DNA of 13,684 nucleotides, from the NCBI GenBank assembly GCA_029907285.1, contig JARYMD010000071.1:1-13684 (forward strand), given 5' to 3'. This document shows positions 1 to 7,306 of the stretch, one piece after another (the stretch's first letter is position 1; every line of letters begins with the position of its first letter). Source of the stretch: Verrucomicrobiota bacterium. Lineage in GTDB: Bacteria; Verrucomicrobiota; Verrucomicrobiia; Limisphaerales; J093. The notes beneath the pieces are model-generated. The model was given only the letters and a program-made list of their open reading frames with translations, had not been told where the DNA came from and made no database searches. The translations under genes were made by a program, and so were the position numbers.

Positions 1-24
1 AACGCGCACTGCATTCGCGGCAGC

Positions 25-60
25 GCCGGGCTGGGAAATATGCGGGCTAAGCCGGAAACT
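25..60 (+). repeat. Intergenic repeat copy 1 (ATATGCGGGCTAA type)
   Basis: Lies downstream of the exported hydrolase. Its bases 25-50 match 4450-4475 at 23 of 26 positions, and bases 38-50 (ATATGCGGGCTAA) are identical to 6883-6895. The core GGC-TAA-GCC is a small palindrome. The rest of the 153-bp left edge shows no gene. Confidence 0.6.
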
Positions 61-153
61 TTTTGCATTGTCGCATGCACGCGGAACCGTGCCCTGGAAA
101 TCTTACCGAACTGAATGTAGCGGTGTTTGTGGGGGGCCAGCGAGATTTGCGGA

Positions 154-2799
154 CTACCGTACGAGGCGGACCCTGTAAAACAGCCAGGGAATATTGGAGG
201 ACCGTTTGTGAACGTACTCTGCCGAGCTTGTATCTTGACTCGCGAATCCGAGGACCGACCATTCTTTCGTGTCCCTGGAAGCCTCAACAGCAAAAGCAGA
301 TTCCTGCGCGCCCGCAATTACAAGCCGCAGTGAACCGTCAGGCTCAATCGATGCTCTTTCAATGATTGGACGCTTGTACACGATGTGGAGGTTGTCGAGT
401 TGAACGACGGTGTTGTCCGTACCCCCCGTCACGACCAGTCGGATTTCCCCGGACCCGAAAGCTCCCTGCAATGGGACTCTGGCGGGAGCCGGGGTGACTG
501 TGTTGGACAACTGCAATCTACCGACCACGTTTGATTTGAAAAGCACGTCGAGTGCACTGTATGGAGTTGCGCCGGACACAAACAGCTCCACCTGAATGCT
601 CTCGGCACCCGGCAACAGAGCCACAAACTGGCCGATGCTGGGACTATGGGCTCCTCTGAACTCGGCAACATAAGTGTGATCGGTTTTCGCAAGACGCACG
701 TTGCCAGAAGCGCCCCAGGCCGTGGCGAACATTGCGGTTGTATTCTGCAGCTGAGCCAACAGAACTTTGATGGCATCGTCGGGGGCGGCAGGAAACGCAA
801 GCGCACGGGCGCCATCGGCGATCTCCCCAATGGCTTCGAAGCTGCCGTCAGCAAAATCAGCGCCGATTTGATCTGTGGTTTCATCCTTGCCAATTTCGGG
901 AGGACCGGGGTTAGGTTGGGCGGGGGCAAGGGAGAGCGCTATTATAGGCTCCGCAAGCACTCGGCCAAGGTAACTGTCAAGGGAGTAAGTGCTGAGGACG
1001 TCTGATGATTCTCCGGAATAGAGTGCGACGATATTGAGATGATTGGATCGCTTCGAGGTGCCGGTGCCTGTGCCATGTATTAGGAGGTTTTCCATTCCTG
1101 CCCGTACCGGCGCACGCCAATCAGGCAAGACACTACGGATAGATTGCCGGACTGCTTCGGAGAAACCTTCGAATGGACCGGTGAATCGGCGCTGGAAATC
1201 AATCGCAAGTAACGGATTGAGCATATCGAAAATGACGACGGCGAGACCGTCCTCGACCCGATAGTTGACGGCTCGATCCAACAGCTGTTGTGATTGAGCC
1301 GCGACGAGCTCTTCCACAATGCCGATGTCGCCCAAAATCCCGCTGCCATGCGGCCAATCTGTCGAATAACCGTCGAGCGCGGTGTATTGATTCACCCGGT
1401 GCCCATGTTGTGTCAGCAGCCGTGTGACCAGTGCATTTACGGCTGCTCCTCTACTGTGACCGATGATGTGGACCACTTGGTACCCGCTCTGAGTCAGGCG
1501 TGGGTCTAGACTCCAAATCTGTTCCATGTCACTTGCGATCTGGCATGCTGCTCCCACAGCGTGTGCACGTGCCAACGCCATGTGCAGTTTTGATGCCGAG
1601 AAAGCCAGGTGTGCCAATGGGGCCTGGTCGATGACCTGAAGATAGACACCAAGGAGGAACAATCCGATTGCTTCCGGCCAGCCCTCTGAGGAAGGCCAGT
1701 TGCTCACGTAGGTATCAACGCCACGGTGAACTGGGTGGTTTACGGTCACGCGGGCATACTTGGACTTCAGTTCGTGCCATGGCTCCAAGAAACTCGGGCC
1801 GAGCAAGTTGTTACCAAAACCGTGGGTTAGAACCTGAAGCGCCTGTCCCAGCCAAATCTTTTCGCCGACGAGCACTTTGCGGTTTCGGCAGACCAAGCCA
1901 GGGCCTCCGTTCAGCATGTTCACTTCGCACAGGAAGGACCATTGCCCTGCTTTGTTTCTGCCGAAGTATGCAGGGGGCGGCAGTGTGGCGGTTGCACTCA
2001 GAGAAAAGTCCGCCCCGGGAAGAAGGTTGATGTCGGACATGGGGATTTCATGGACCAGAACGTCAATGCCGTGCTCCAAGGCAGAATCCTCGGAGAGGTA
2101 AATGTCAAGTTTGACCTGCCCGTGCACTGCTGCCGCGCCCGAGTTTGTCAGCGTGATTTCAATGGCGCATTTTCGGCCGGGCAATATTGGCTGGTCGCTC
2201 TCGCTTGGCCGGGTCGAGCCAGTCAAGGAATCTAGCAAATTGGTGCCACTGCCCGTGAGACACGCACGCGCCGGTATTGGGTAGCGGTTCTCGAAAAACC
2301 AAATGGATGGAAGATCAACGAGGTTTGTCAAAACGCCAGTTATGCCATCGTATTTCAGGCCGTAGATGTCCGGTGCGTCGGGATTGATGGCGCTGCCGAG
2401 CGGCATTCCCACGTAGTCAACGGCACAGTCGTCCACGCAGATCATCGTGTAAACCTCATGGGACTTCAAATCGTACTGCTCGGTAGCATCAAAACGCCAA
2501 ATAGTTGTGCTGCCAAAGAAATAGTCTTCTGCGCAGCCGTGGAACCGGATCGAACCTGTGACGTCGGCGCGATCTGAAACCAAGTAGTCCCCTTGCCTAA
2601 CGAACGGCTGGGGCTTGATGTCAAGGTTTGCCTCCGCTTGCCAGTTGATCACCTGATACCACCCATCAGGATCGTGATATTCTTGTTTCCCTCCACCCGA
2701 GCCACTCAGGTGCACGGTTGTTTCTGCTGCATGGATTGTAAAAGATAGAGATGCAGTAACGAGGATTACCAGGCAAGAAGTTTTCTCGGCAAGCAACAT
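154..2799 (-). CDS. Exported multidomain alpha/beta-hydrolase (lipase/esterase-like) with CARDB-like domain
   Basis: Predicted secreted serine hydrolase, 881 aa from this start. Seen: a hydrophobic signal peptide (MLLAEKTSCLVILVTASLSF, cut near HAA-ET); a beta-rich N-terminal region; a CARDB-like stretch at about residues 205-310 (ITLTNSGAAAV ... IYLSED ... LPGADFSLSATATLP); a hydrolase domain at about 315-610 with an oxyanion-type THGFGNN, the nucleophile elbow GHSRG (Ser449), a downstream Asp (TALDG, D476) and a candidate catalytic His (SNHLNI, H587); a jelly-roll-like region at about 640-810; and a C-terminal VEAS-x(5)-W ... FYRVR tail as on many Verrucomicrobiota exported proteins. The frame stays open upstream to an ATG at 2958, which has AGGA 9 nt before it and a candidate promoter behind it. 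I prefer 2799 because the signal peptide begins there, although no clear Shine-Dalgarno sequence precedes it. Monocistronic, divergent from the LON-domain gene. Substrate unknown; lipid or carbohydrate esters are both possible. Confidence 0.75.
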   Translation of the reverse strand: MLLAEKTSCLVILVTASLSFTIHAAETTVHLSGSGGGKQEYHDPDGWYQVINWQAEANLDIKPQPFVRQGDYLVSDRADVTGSIRFHGCAEDYFFGSTTIWRFDATEQYDLKSHEVYTMICVDDCAVDYVGMPLGSAINPDAPDIYGLKYDGITGVLTNLVDLPSIWFFENRYPIPARACLTGSGTNLLDSLTGSTRPSESDQPILPGRKCAIEITLTNSGAAAVHGQVKLDIYLSEDSALEHGIDVLVHEIPMSDINLLPGADFSLSATATLPPPAYFGRNKAGQWSFLCEVNMLNGGPGLVCRNRKVLVGEKIWLGQALQVLTHGFGNNLLGPSFLEPWHELKSKYARVTVNHPVHRGVDTYVSNWPSSEGWPEAIGLFLLGVYLQVIDQAPLAHLAFSASKLHMALARAHAVGAACQIASDMEQIWSLDPRLTQSGYQVVHIIGHSRGAAVNALVTRLLTQHGHRVNQYTALDGYSTDWPHGSGILGDIGIVEELVAAQSQQLLDRAVNYRVEDGLAVVIFDMLNPLLAIDFQRRFTGPFEGFSEAVRQSIRSVLPDWRAPVRAGMENLLIHGTGTGTSKRSNHLNIVALYSGESSDVLSTYSLDSYLGRVLAEPIIALSLAPAQPNPGPPEIGKDETTDQIGADFADGSFEAIGEIADGARALAFPAAPDDAIKVLLAQLQNTTAMFATAWGASGNVRLAKTDHTYVAEFRGAHSPSIGQFVALLPGAESIQVELFVSGATPYSALDVLFKSNVVGRLQLSNTVTPAPARVPLQGAFGSGEIRLVVTGGTDNTVVQLDNLHIVYKRPIIERASIEPDGSLRLVIAGAQESAFAVEASRDTKEWSVLGFASQDTSSAEYVHKRSSNIPWLFYRVRLVR

Positions 2800-2977
2800 C
2801 GAATCCGGGCTGGTTGGCGATGATGTTCCGAGCCGCGCTCTCTGTCCGGTTTGCAGACAAGGGTGGGGGAGAGCCGGGTCAGCCAAACTGGACTCAGCGG
2901 CGTTGCTTTCGACTTGGGTGCCGGGATTTCCGAGTGAATCAAAGGGGCAGGTTTTCATTTAGCCGAGTCCTGGCAGC

Positions 2978-3007
2978 ACAGTAGTTGCAGTCGGCGCGAA
3001 TTGTCAA
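2978..3007 (-). promoter_or_regulatory. Candidate sigma70-type promoter of the exported hydrolase
   Basis: Read on the minus strand, a perfect TTGACA (3002-3007) is followed after 18 nt by TACTGT (2978-2983), a 3/6 match to TATAAT. The predicted transcript start is near 2971. This would give a leader of about 170 nt before the 2799 start, or almost none before the 2958 ATG. Motif match only; bacteria of this phylum need not follow the E. coli consensus. Confidence 0.35.
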
Positions 3008-3171
3008 CCTGGGATAGGCTGTGAATTGGCAGAAACCTGTTTCGTAGGCAAGACGAAGCTGGTTGTTGACTTGAGTTGATCTCGCGAGAATGAACAATCG
3101 CGGGCAGAACTACACTGGCATTTGGTACTGCCGTTTGTCCCTCGTGGAAGTGTGGTTTGCCAGGGGTTTGC

Positions 3172-3199
3172 TTGCATTCATGAGGGTGTCTTGTATTAT
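3172..3199 (+). promoter_or_regulatory. Candidate promoter of the LON/DUF1844 pair, possibly leaderless
   Basis: TTGCAT (3172-3177), a 16-nt spacer, then TATTAT (3194-3199). The expected transcript start, about 7 nt downstream, falls on or next to the ATG at 3206. No ribosome-binding site sits at normal spacing (the nearest purine run, GAGGGTG, ends about 17 nt upstream). Together these suggest a leaderless or near-leaderless transcript. Inference from motifs only. Confidence 0.35.
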
Positions 3200-3205
3200 T
3201 ACCTC

Positions 3206-3910
3206 ATGCAGTTTCCGCCGATGGTGCCTGTGATGACATTGCCAGGGGTGATTCTTTTCCCCGAGGCAGTGTTGCCTTTGTATCTGTTCGAGCCGCGGTA
3301 TCGTAAGATGCTCGCTGACGCGCTTGAGACTCACAGGATGTTTGCAGTTGCAATGCGCCGTCAAAGCTCGAGGAGCGAGACACCAGAGCGCGTTGCCGGA
3401 CTCGGGTTGATCCGCGCAGCGGTTACAGGTGACGACGGCAACTCGAGGGTGATGCTGCAGGGCATTGCCCGGGTCGAATTGCTACGGGCCGTCCGCTATC
3501 GTCCTTACAGAGTTTATTCCATCAGGCCGATCGAGTCGGAAGAGCCATTGACCGCAGTAACGCACGCTCTCGCATCCCGCGTGGTTGAGCTGGTTGCAGA
3601 GCGGATTGAGCTGGGGTTCGACCTGCCGGTTGATGGTTTGGCCGAAGCGCTGGCGCCTTTGCGAATCCCGGCCGTCGAATCGGACCCCAAGACAGCGGGT
3701 GCATGGTTGTTCGAGCAAGCTGTGCGCAGCCTTGCTGAACAGGACGACCCTGCGCAGTTGGCTGACCTTGTTTCCGCGACGCTTCTGCCGGAACCAAAAA
3801 AGCAACAGGTGATTTTGGAAACACCGAGCGTCGATCAACGGCTGCGTTGCCTTGTGAAGTTTTTGTTGGAAGACATTCGCAAACGGAAATCCCGCAAGGA
3901 ACATGACTGA
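3206..3910 (+). CDS. Stand-alone LON N-terminal (substrate-binding) domain protein
   Basis: 234 aa, cytoplasmic, no signal peptide. The N-terminus carries the hallmark of the Lon protease substrate-binding domain (PF02190): MTLPGVILFPEAVLPLYLFE followed by PRYRKML at about residues 10-36, then MFAVAM and GLGLIRAAV beta strands. The helical C-terminal part ends in the usual 'R-L-x(3)-FLLEDIRKRK' pattern. There is no AAA+ ATPase and no Ser-Lys protease domain, so this is the short, protease-free LON-domain family, whose function is not settled; substrate or adaptor binding is a guess from the fold. The frame is open upstream to 3122, but those codons do not look like family sequence and the conserved domain begins just after the ATG at 3206; an ATG at 3221 is also possible. 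It overlaps the DUF1844 gene by 8 nt, indicating an operon with translational coupling. Confidence 0.9.
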   Translation: MQFPPMVPVMTLPGVILFPEAVLPLYLFEPRYRKMLADALETHRMFAVAMRRQSSRSETPERVAGLGLIRAAVTGDDGNSRVMLQGIARVELLRAVRYRPYRVYSIRPIESEEPLTAVTHALASRVVELVAERIELGFDLPVDGLAEALAPLRIPAVESDPKTAGAWLFEQAVRSLAEQDDPAQLADLVSATLLPEPKKQQVILETPSVDQRLRCLVKFLLEDIRKRKSRKEHD

Positions 3911-4355
3911 GCCATCCTCAGGACAACAGGTCGCACAGGATCAAAGGGACATGCAAAACAGCGAGCTGTTCATGGCGCTCGTGGTACAGCTAACTCAAAT
4001 GGCGCTGATCGCACTCGGCCGCGAAAAGCTGCAGGATGGGACGCGGCCATCTGTGGACCTTGAAGTGGGGCAGTTTTACATCGACACGCTCGAAATGCTC
4101 GAACAGAAAACCCGCGGAAACCTCGGACCTGTCGAACACGATTTCCTGACCCGCCAGTTGACAACTCTCCGGATGTGCTTTGTCGAAGCAGTGGAGTCGG
4201 GCGTTTCTTCTGCCAAGCCGGCCGAAGCCCCGCCTGCCAGCGCTCCAAAACCGCAAGAGACCGACGCCGGCCAGACAGCCGGATCGGAAGAATCCAAGAA
4301 GCGCTTCGTCAAGAAATACGGGGCCGAAGGCGACTCGGCATCGCACGGTTCTTAG
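3903..4355 (+). CDS. DUF1844 family protein
   Basis: 150 aa, small cytoplasmic protein of unknown function. The central part matches DUF1844 (PF08899): FMALVVQLTQMALIALGREK at about residues 22-41, then DLEVGQFYIDTLEMLEQKTRGNL and a helix containing LRMCFVEAV near residues 90-99. The pattern of hydrophobic helix, 'IDTLxMLxxKTxGNL' and 'LRMxFV' is characteristic. The C-terminal 45 residues are an Ala/Pro/Glu-rich linker ending in a charged tail (ESKKRFVKKYG), low complexity and probably disordered. The ATG lies inside the end of the LON-domain gene (ATGACTGA overlap), so its translation is probably coupled to it. The biochemical role of DUF1844 is not known and nothing here reveals it. Confidence 0.92.
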   Translation: MTEPSSGQQVAQDQRDMQNSELFMALVVQLTQMALIALGREKLQDGTRPSVDLEVGQFYIDTLEMLEQKTRGNLGPVEHDFLTRQLTTLRMCFVEAVESGVSSAKPAEAPPASAPKPQETDAGQTAGSEESKKRFVKKYGAEGDSASHGS

Positions 4356-4449
4356 CTGCATATTTTGCAGCATGGCGTCTGTGGCAATGCTTATCAACGG
4401 ATGAAGCGTGCCGAGCCATTGCTCGTCGGGCAACTTTGGTTCCGTCCAA

Positions 4450-4492
4450 GCCGGGCTGCGAAATATGGGGGTTAAAAGGCGGCCGCTCCGCC
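4450..4492 (+). repeat. Intergenic repeat copy 2
   Basis: Bases 4450-4475 (GCCGGGCTG-C-GAAATATG then GGGG-TTAA) match copy 1 at 23 of 26 positions. It continues into a GC-rich palindrome GGCGG-CCGCT-CCGCC (4478-4492). Confidence 0.6.
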
Positions 4493-4608
4493 GCCAGTTC
4501 GCCCCTTGCCAACCGGATGCGTTGGTAAACGAACTGATTCAGTGCATCCAGCGTGTCACGCAAAGACATCCAACACCGACCCAAATAGAGTGCCAGGCAT
4601 TTTGTTTC

Positions 4609-4629
4609 GGCTCGCTGGGACAGCGAGCC
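4609..4629. repeat. Perfect 9-bp stem, 3-nt loop inverted repeat
   Basis: GGCTCGCTG, loop GGA, CAGCGAGCC. It is the strongest hairpin in the window. No T-tract follows on either strand, so a standard intrinsic terminator is unlikely. It resembles the GGA-loop palindrome at 13391-13403 and may be a REP-like element. Confidence 0.6.
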
Positions 4630-4896
4630 TTACCGTGAACTCCTGCATACAGTTTTTCATTTCCGCGTGAATGCGGAACTCTGGGAGCGATTGGTTGTCC
4701 CGCGCTTTGGTCGATGCGACGCCCACGGCCGTTAGAGTCCCGCCTTTGCGCGGAACAGTTTGATGAAACCAAGAGTGACGCACGTTAGCCGACAACGTAA
4801 GTCGGCGCGACGCGTCCTGTTGGCCGGGGAGGTTTTCGGGCTGCGCTTGTTCTTGTCCGATGGCAGCTATTTGGGCAGGATTTGAATTCACTGACC

Positions 4897-6807
4897 ATGC
4901 ACAGTTGCTTTTTTGTTTTGGGACGCAGGGTGTCGGGCTTGGCCGTGTCAGCACTCATGTCGGGGTGGATTGCAGCGCTTGGCGCTGATGTTTTCCAGCC
5001 AGACCCTGGAGAATTGGACAAACTGGCCGCAAAGATGGATTCGCGTCCTCTTGCGATGGGACCGTCGATCACGAATCGGGCAGCGTGGGAATTGGCTGCT
5101 GGACGGCCAGATTTGCGCGATATCGCCGGGCAGGCTGAACAACAACTCAAGACGCCCGTCCCTGAAATGACCGATGATTTGTACCTCGATTATTCGAAGA
5201 CCGGCAATCGCCGCCGGGGTGAACTTGTGCTGTTCGGTCGGCGGGGCCGGATCAGTCTTTTTGCACTTGCTGAATGCATTGAAAACCGGGGGCGGTTTCT
5301 GCCCACTCTCGAAGAAATCATCGGCTCGATCTGCAAAGAACGGACCTGGGTAATGCCGGCTCATGACGGTGACCTTGGGAACTTTCTTGGCAGGACCGTA
5401 ACCATCGACCTTGCGGTTGCCATGCTTGCATGGGACCTTGCAACTGCCGACTCGCTGTTGGGCGACAAGCTCTCGCCACAGACACGAACGCTGATCAGAC
5501 AGGAAATTGAGCGGCGCGTTTTTGTTCCGTACCGGCGAATGGCGGCAGGCCAGCAGGACCAGTACTGGCTGCTGTCAAACAACAATTGGAACGCAGTGTG
5601 TTTGGCGGGTGTCACCGGCGCGGCTCTGACTTTGATTGACCCGCCAAAGGAGCGCGCGTGGTACGCGCTCGCAGCAGCGCATTACTCGCGCAACTTTCTT
5701 TCCGGTTTCACGCCGGATGGTTACTGCAGCGAGGGCGTTGGTTATTGGAACTACGGTTTTGGACATTACGCTGCTCTGGCGGAGACGGTCCGCAGAGCAA
5801 CGCACGATTCACTTGATCTGCTTGCGGTGCCAGAGGCTGCCCGCCCGGCCGCTTACGGTGCACAAATCGAGATCGTCCCGGGTGTTTGCCCCGCCTTTGC
5901 AGATTGCGATGTAAATGCGCGTCCTGACACGCACTTGATGGCCTATCTGGCGCGGCGATTTGGCGCTCGATTCACGATTGACCCGGGACTTCTTCAGACG
6001 CGGGCTGGTTTTTGCTGGACTGCGCTTGAACTTGCCGCCGATCCCGCGCCTGTCATCAAGGACAGAGAACCATGGCCCGAACCGGGTGCGCCTCGAACGT
6101 GGTTCAAAGATGCGACCGTCCTGATTTGCCGTCCACGAACGTTCACGGGAAACAGCCTCGCCGTGGCAATACATGGCGGGCACAACGCAGAACACCACAA
6201 CCATAACGATGTGGGCACGTTTATGGTCGTTGTCGGAAATGTGCCTGTGCTCCCTGACATTGGGGCTGAAGTGTACACTCGAAGGACATTCAGCGCGCAG
6301 CGATACGAAAGCCGTGCGCTCAATTCGTATGGTCATGCTGTGCCCGTCATAGGGGGACGGCTGCAGAGAACCGGCCAAAACGCACGCGCCGTTGTTCTGG
6401 AAACCAAGTTCGATGATGCCGAAGACATGATTTCATTTGACATCAGGTCCGCCTACGACGCGCCGACATTGCAACGTCTCGAACGAAAGTTCGTCTATTC
6501 GAGGGCAGACCGTGGGATGTTGGAGGTGACCGACCGGTTTGCTTTTAGCGAGCCGACTGCGTTTGAAACTGCGCTTCTGACATTCGGCCGCTGGTACAAG
6601 ATTGGGCCCGCTGCCTTGCGCGTGGCCGACATGGGCAAAGCCGTGCGGGTGATCGTCGAAACGCCGCCCGGGACTTTGCTTGACATTGCTGCTGATGACA
6701 TTCAGGAGGACCTTGCCGCAAGACGAAAAGCCACCAGGATCGCGCTGCGAATCGATCCGCCGATTCAGGCCGGCGAAATGCGGATGAAGATTGTTCCTGA
6801 TCCATGA
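4897..6807 (+). CDS. Exported heparinase II/III-like polysaccharide lyase
   Basis: 636 aa from the ATG at 4897. A TTG at 4882 would add five residues, but the only purine run (AGGA, 4877-4880) then sits too close. The signal peptide runs from the LGRR basic patch through VSGLAVSALMSGWIAALGA, with cleavage near GA-DV. The N-terminal half is an alpha-toroid like alginate-lyase/heparinase-fold enzymes, with the conserved NNNWN (about residues 228-232) and DGYCSEGVGYWNYG (about 274-287, containing the likely catalytic Tyr). The C-terminal half is the Hepar_II_III beta-sandwich (PF07940), marked by HGGHNAEHHNHNDVG (about 426-440), a typical site of the catalytic or metal-binding His, and LPDIGAEVYTRRTF. 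These lyases cleave uronate-containing polysaccharides by beta-elimination; the exact substrate and PL family cannot be read from sequence alone. It lies near the CE15 and GH5 genes but on the opposite strand, so it is separately transcribed. Confidence 0.85.
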   Translation: MHSCFFVLGRRVSGLAVSALMSGWIAALGADVFQPDPGELDKLAAKMDSRPLAMGPSITNRAAWELAAGRPDLRDIAGQAEQQLKTPVPEMTDDLYLDYSKTGNRRRGELVLFGRRGRISLFALAECIENRGRFLPTLEEIIGSICKERTWVMPAHDGDLGNFLGRTVTIDLAVAMLAWDLATADSLLGDKLSPQTRTLIRQEIERRVFVPYRRMAAGQQDQYWLLSNNNWNAVCLAGVTGAALTLIDPPKERAWYALAAAHYSRNFLSGFTPDGYCSEGVGYWNYGFGHYAALAETVRRATHDSLDLLAVPEAARPAAYGAQIEIVPGVCPAFADCDVNARPDTHLMAYLARRFGARFTIDPGLLQTRAGFCWTALELAADPAPVIKDREPWPEPGAPRTWFKDATVLICRPRTFTGNSLAVAIHGGHNAEHHNHNDVGTFMVVVGNVPVLPDIGAEVYTRRTFSAQRYESRALNSYGHAVPVIGGRLQRTGQNARAVVLETKFDDAEDMISFDIRSAYDAPTLQRLERKFVYSRADRGMLEVTDRFAFSEPTAFETALLTFGRWYKIGPAALRVADMGKAVRVIVETPPGTLLDIAADDIQEDLAARRKATRIALRIDPPIQAGEMRMKIVPDP

Positions 6808-6882
6808 CAATGCGTGGCGTGCCTGGCCCGCAGGTTCTAAATTCCGATTACCTTGCAAAGCAGGTGTATCAGAAGGCTTCGG

Positions 6883-6905
6883 ATATGCGGGCTAAAGCCG
6901 GGACT
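6883..6905 (+). repeat. Intergenic repeat copy 3
   Basis: ATATGCGGGCTAA (6883-6895) is identical to copy 1, followed by AGCCGGGACT against copy 1's GCCGGAAACT. It lies 75 bp after the lyase stop codon. Confidence 0.6.
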
Positions 6906-7147
6906 CTGACGGGTCGCGGGGGTGACTTCAGCCAGCGCGCAGGAGAGCCGATTGCTGCCAGGGTTTTGCGCTTGCGCAGGGATGTGAGAAGTTTCTGTTG
7001 TGATTCCGGCTCGCAGGACTGTTGCTCCGTGCCGCCGCGCTTGCAGGGGCGAATTCATGACTCGCAGAAACATCTGAGCCAGGATAACCTGAGGCAGAGA
7101 GATGCGGGGCAGAAAAATGGTGCCTCGGACAGGCCGCTGTTTGGCGC

Positions 7148-7178
7148 TGCGCTGAACATTAGCTCTGAGCGCATTTTT
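7148..7178 (+). terminator. Possible weak intrinsic terminator downstream of the lyase
   Basis: TGCGCT (7148-7153), a 14-nt loop, AGCGCA (7168-7173), then TTTTT (7174-7178). The stem is short and the loop long, and it lies about 340 nt after the lyase stop codon, so the call is tentative. Confidence 0.25.
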
Positions 7179-7306
7179 CTGCCATCCATTTTCTGTCGCT
7201 GGACGCCTCGAATCAGTCGATGCGTTGCGGGGAGTTGCGGACGCCGGATCGCACACCAGAACTACAATACGGTCCGAGCATTCGCCATCCGGGGCGGTCT
7301 GTTGGG

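Larger units (their letters stand above)
4356..4896. other. Non-coding gap rich in inverted repeats
   Basis: 541 bp between the DUF1844 gene and the lyase. Open frames crossing it have no recognisable family content. It contains one copy of the ATATG-GGG repeat (4450-4475) and at least six short inverted repeats: GCTGCA/TGCAGC (4355-4371), GGCGG/CCGCC (4478-4492), GGCTCGCTG/CAGCGAGCC (4609-4629), TTCCGC/GCGGAA (4661-4678), GTCCCGC/GCGGAAC with one mismatch (4737-4756) and GCCGAC/GTCGGC (4788-4806). None is followed by a convincing T-run, so none is called a terminator. It may be a repeat-derived spacer or an unrecognised structured leader of the lyase gene. Confidence 0.6.
6808..7306. other. 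Non-coding gap between convergent lyase and esterase genes
   Basis: 499 bp. It contains a repeat copy at 6883-6905, a small TGCGC-TT-GCGCA palindrome (6967-6978) and a weak terminator-like hairpin (7148-7178). A forward frame starts in an ATGA overlap with the lyase stop and runs into the antisense of the esterase, but it runs through the repeat and has no family-like pattern, so I do not call it a gene. Confidence 0.6.

Noticed and set aside
4355..4371. Hairpin GCTGCA-TATTT-TGCAGC right after the DUF1844 stop codon as a terminator
   Set aside because: The position is right, but there is no T-tract after the stem and it is only 6 bp, so I list it only as an inverted repeat in the gap description.
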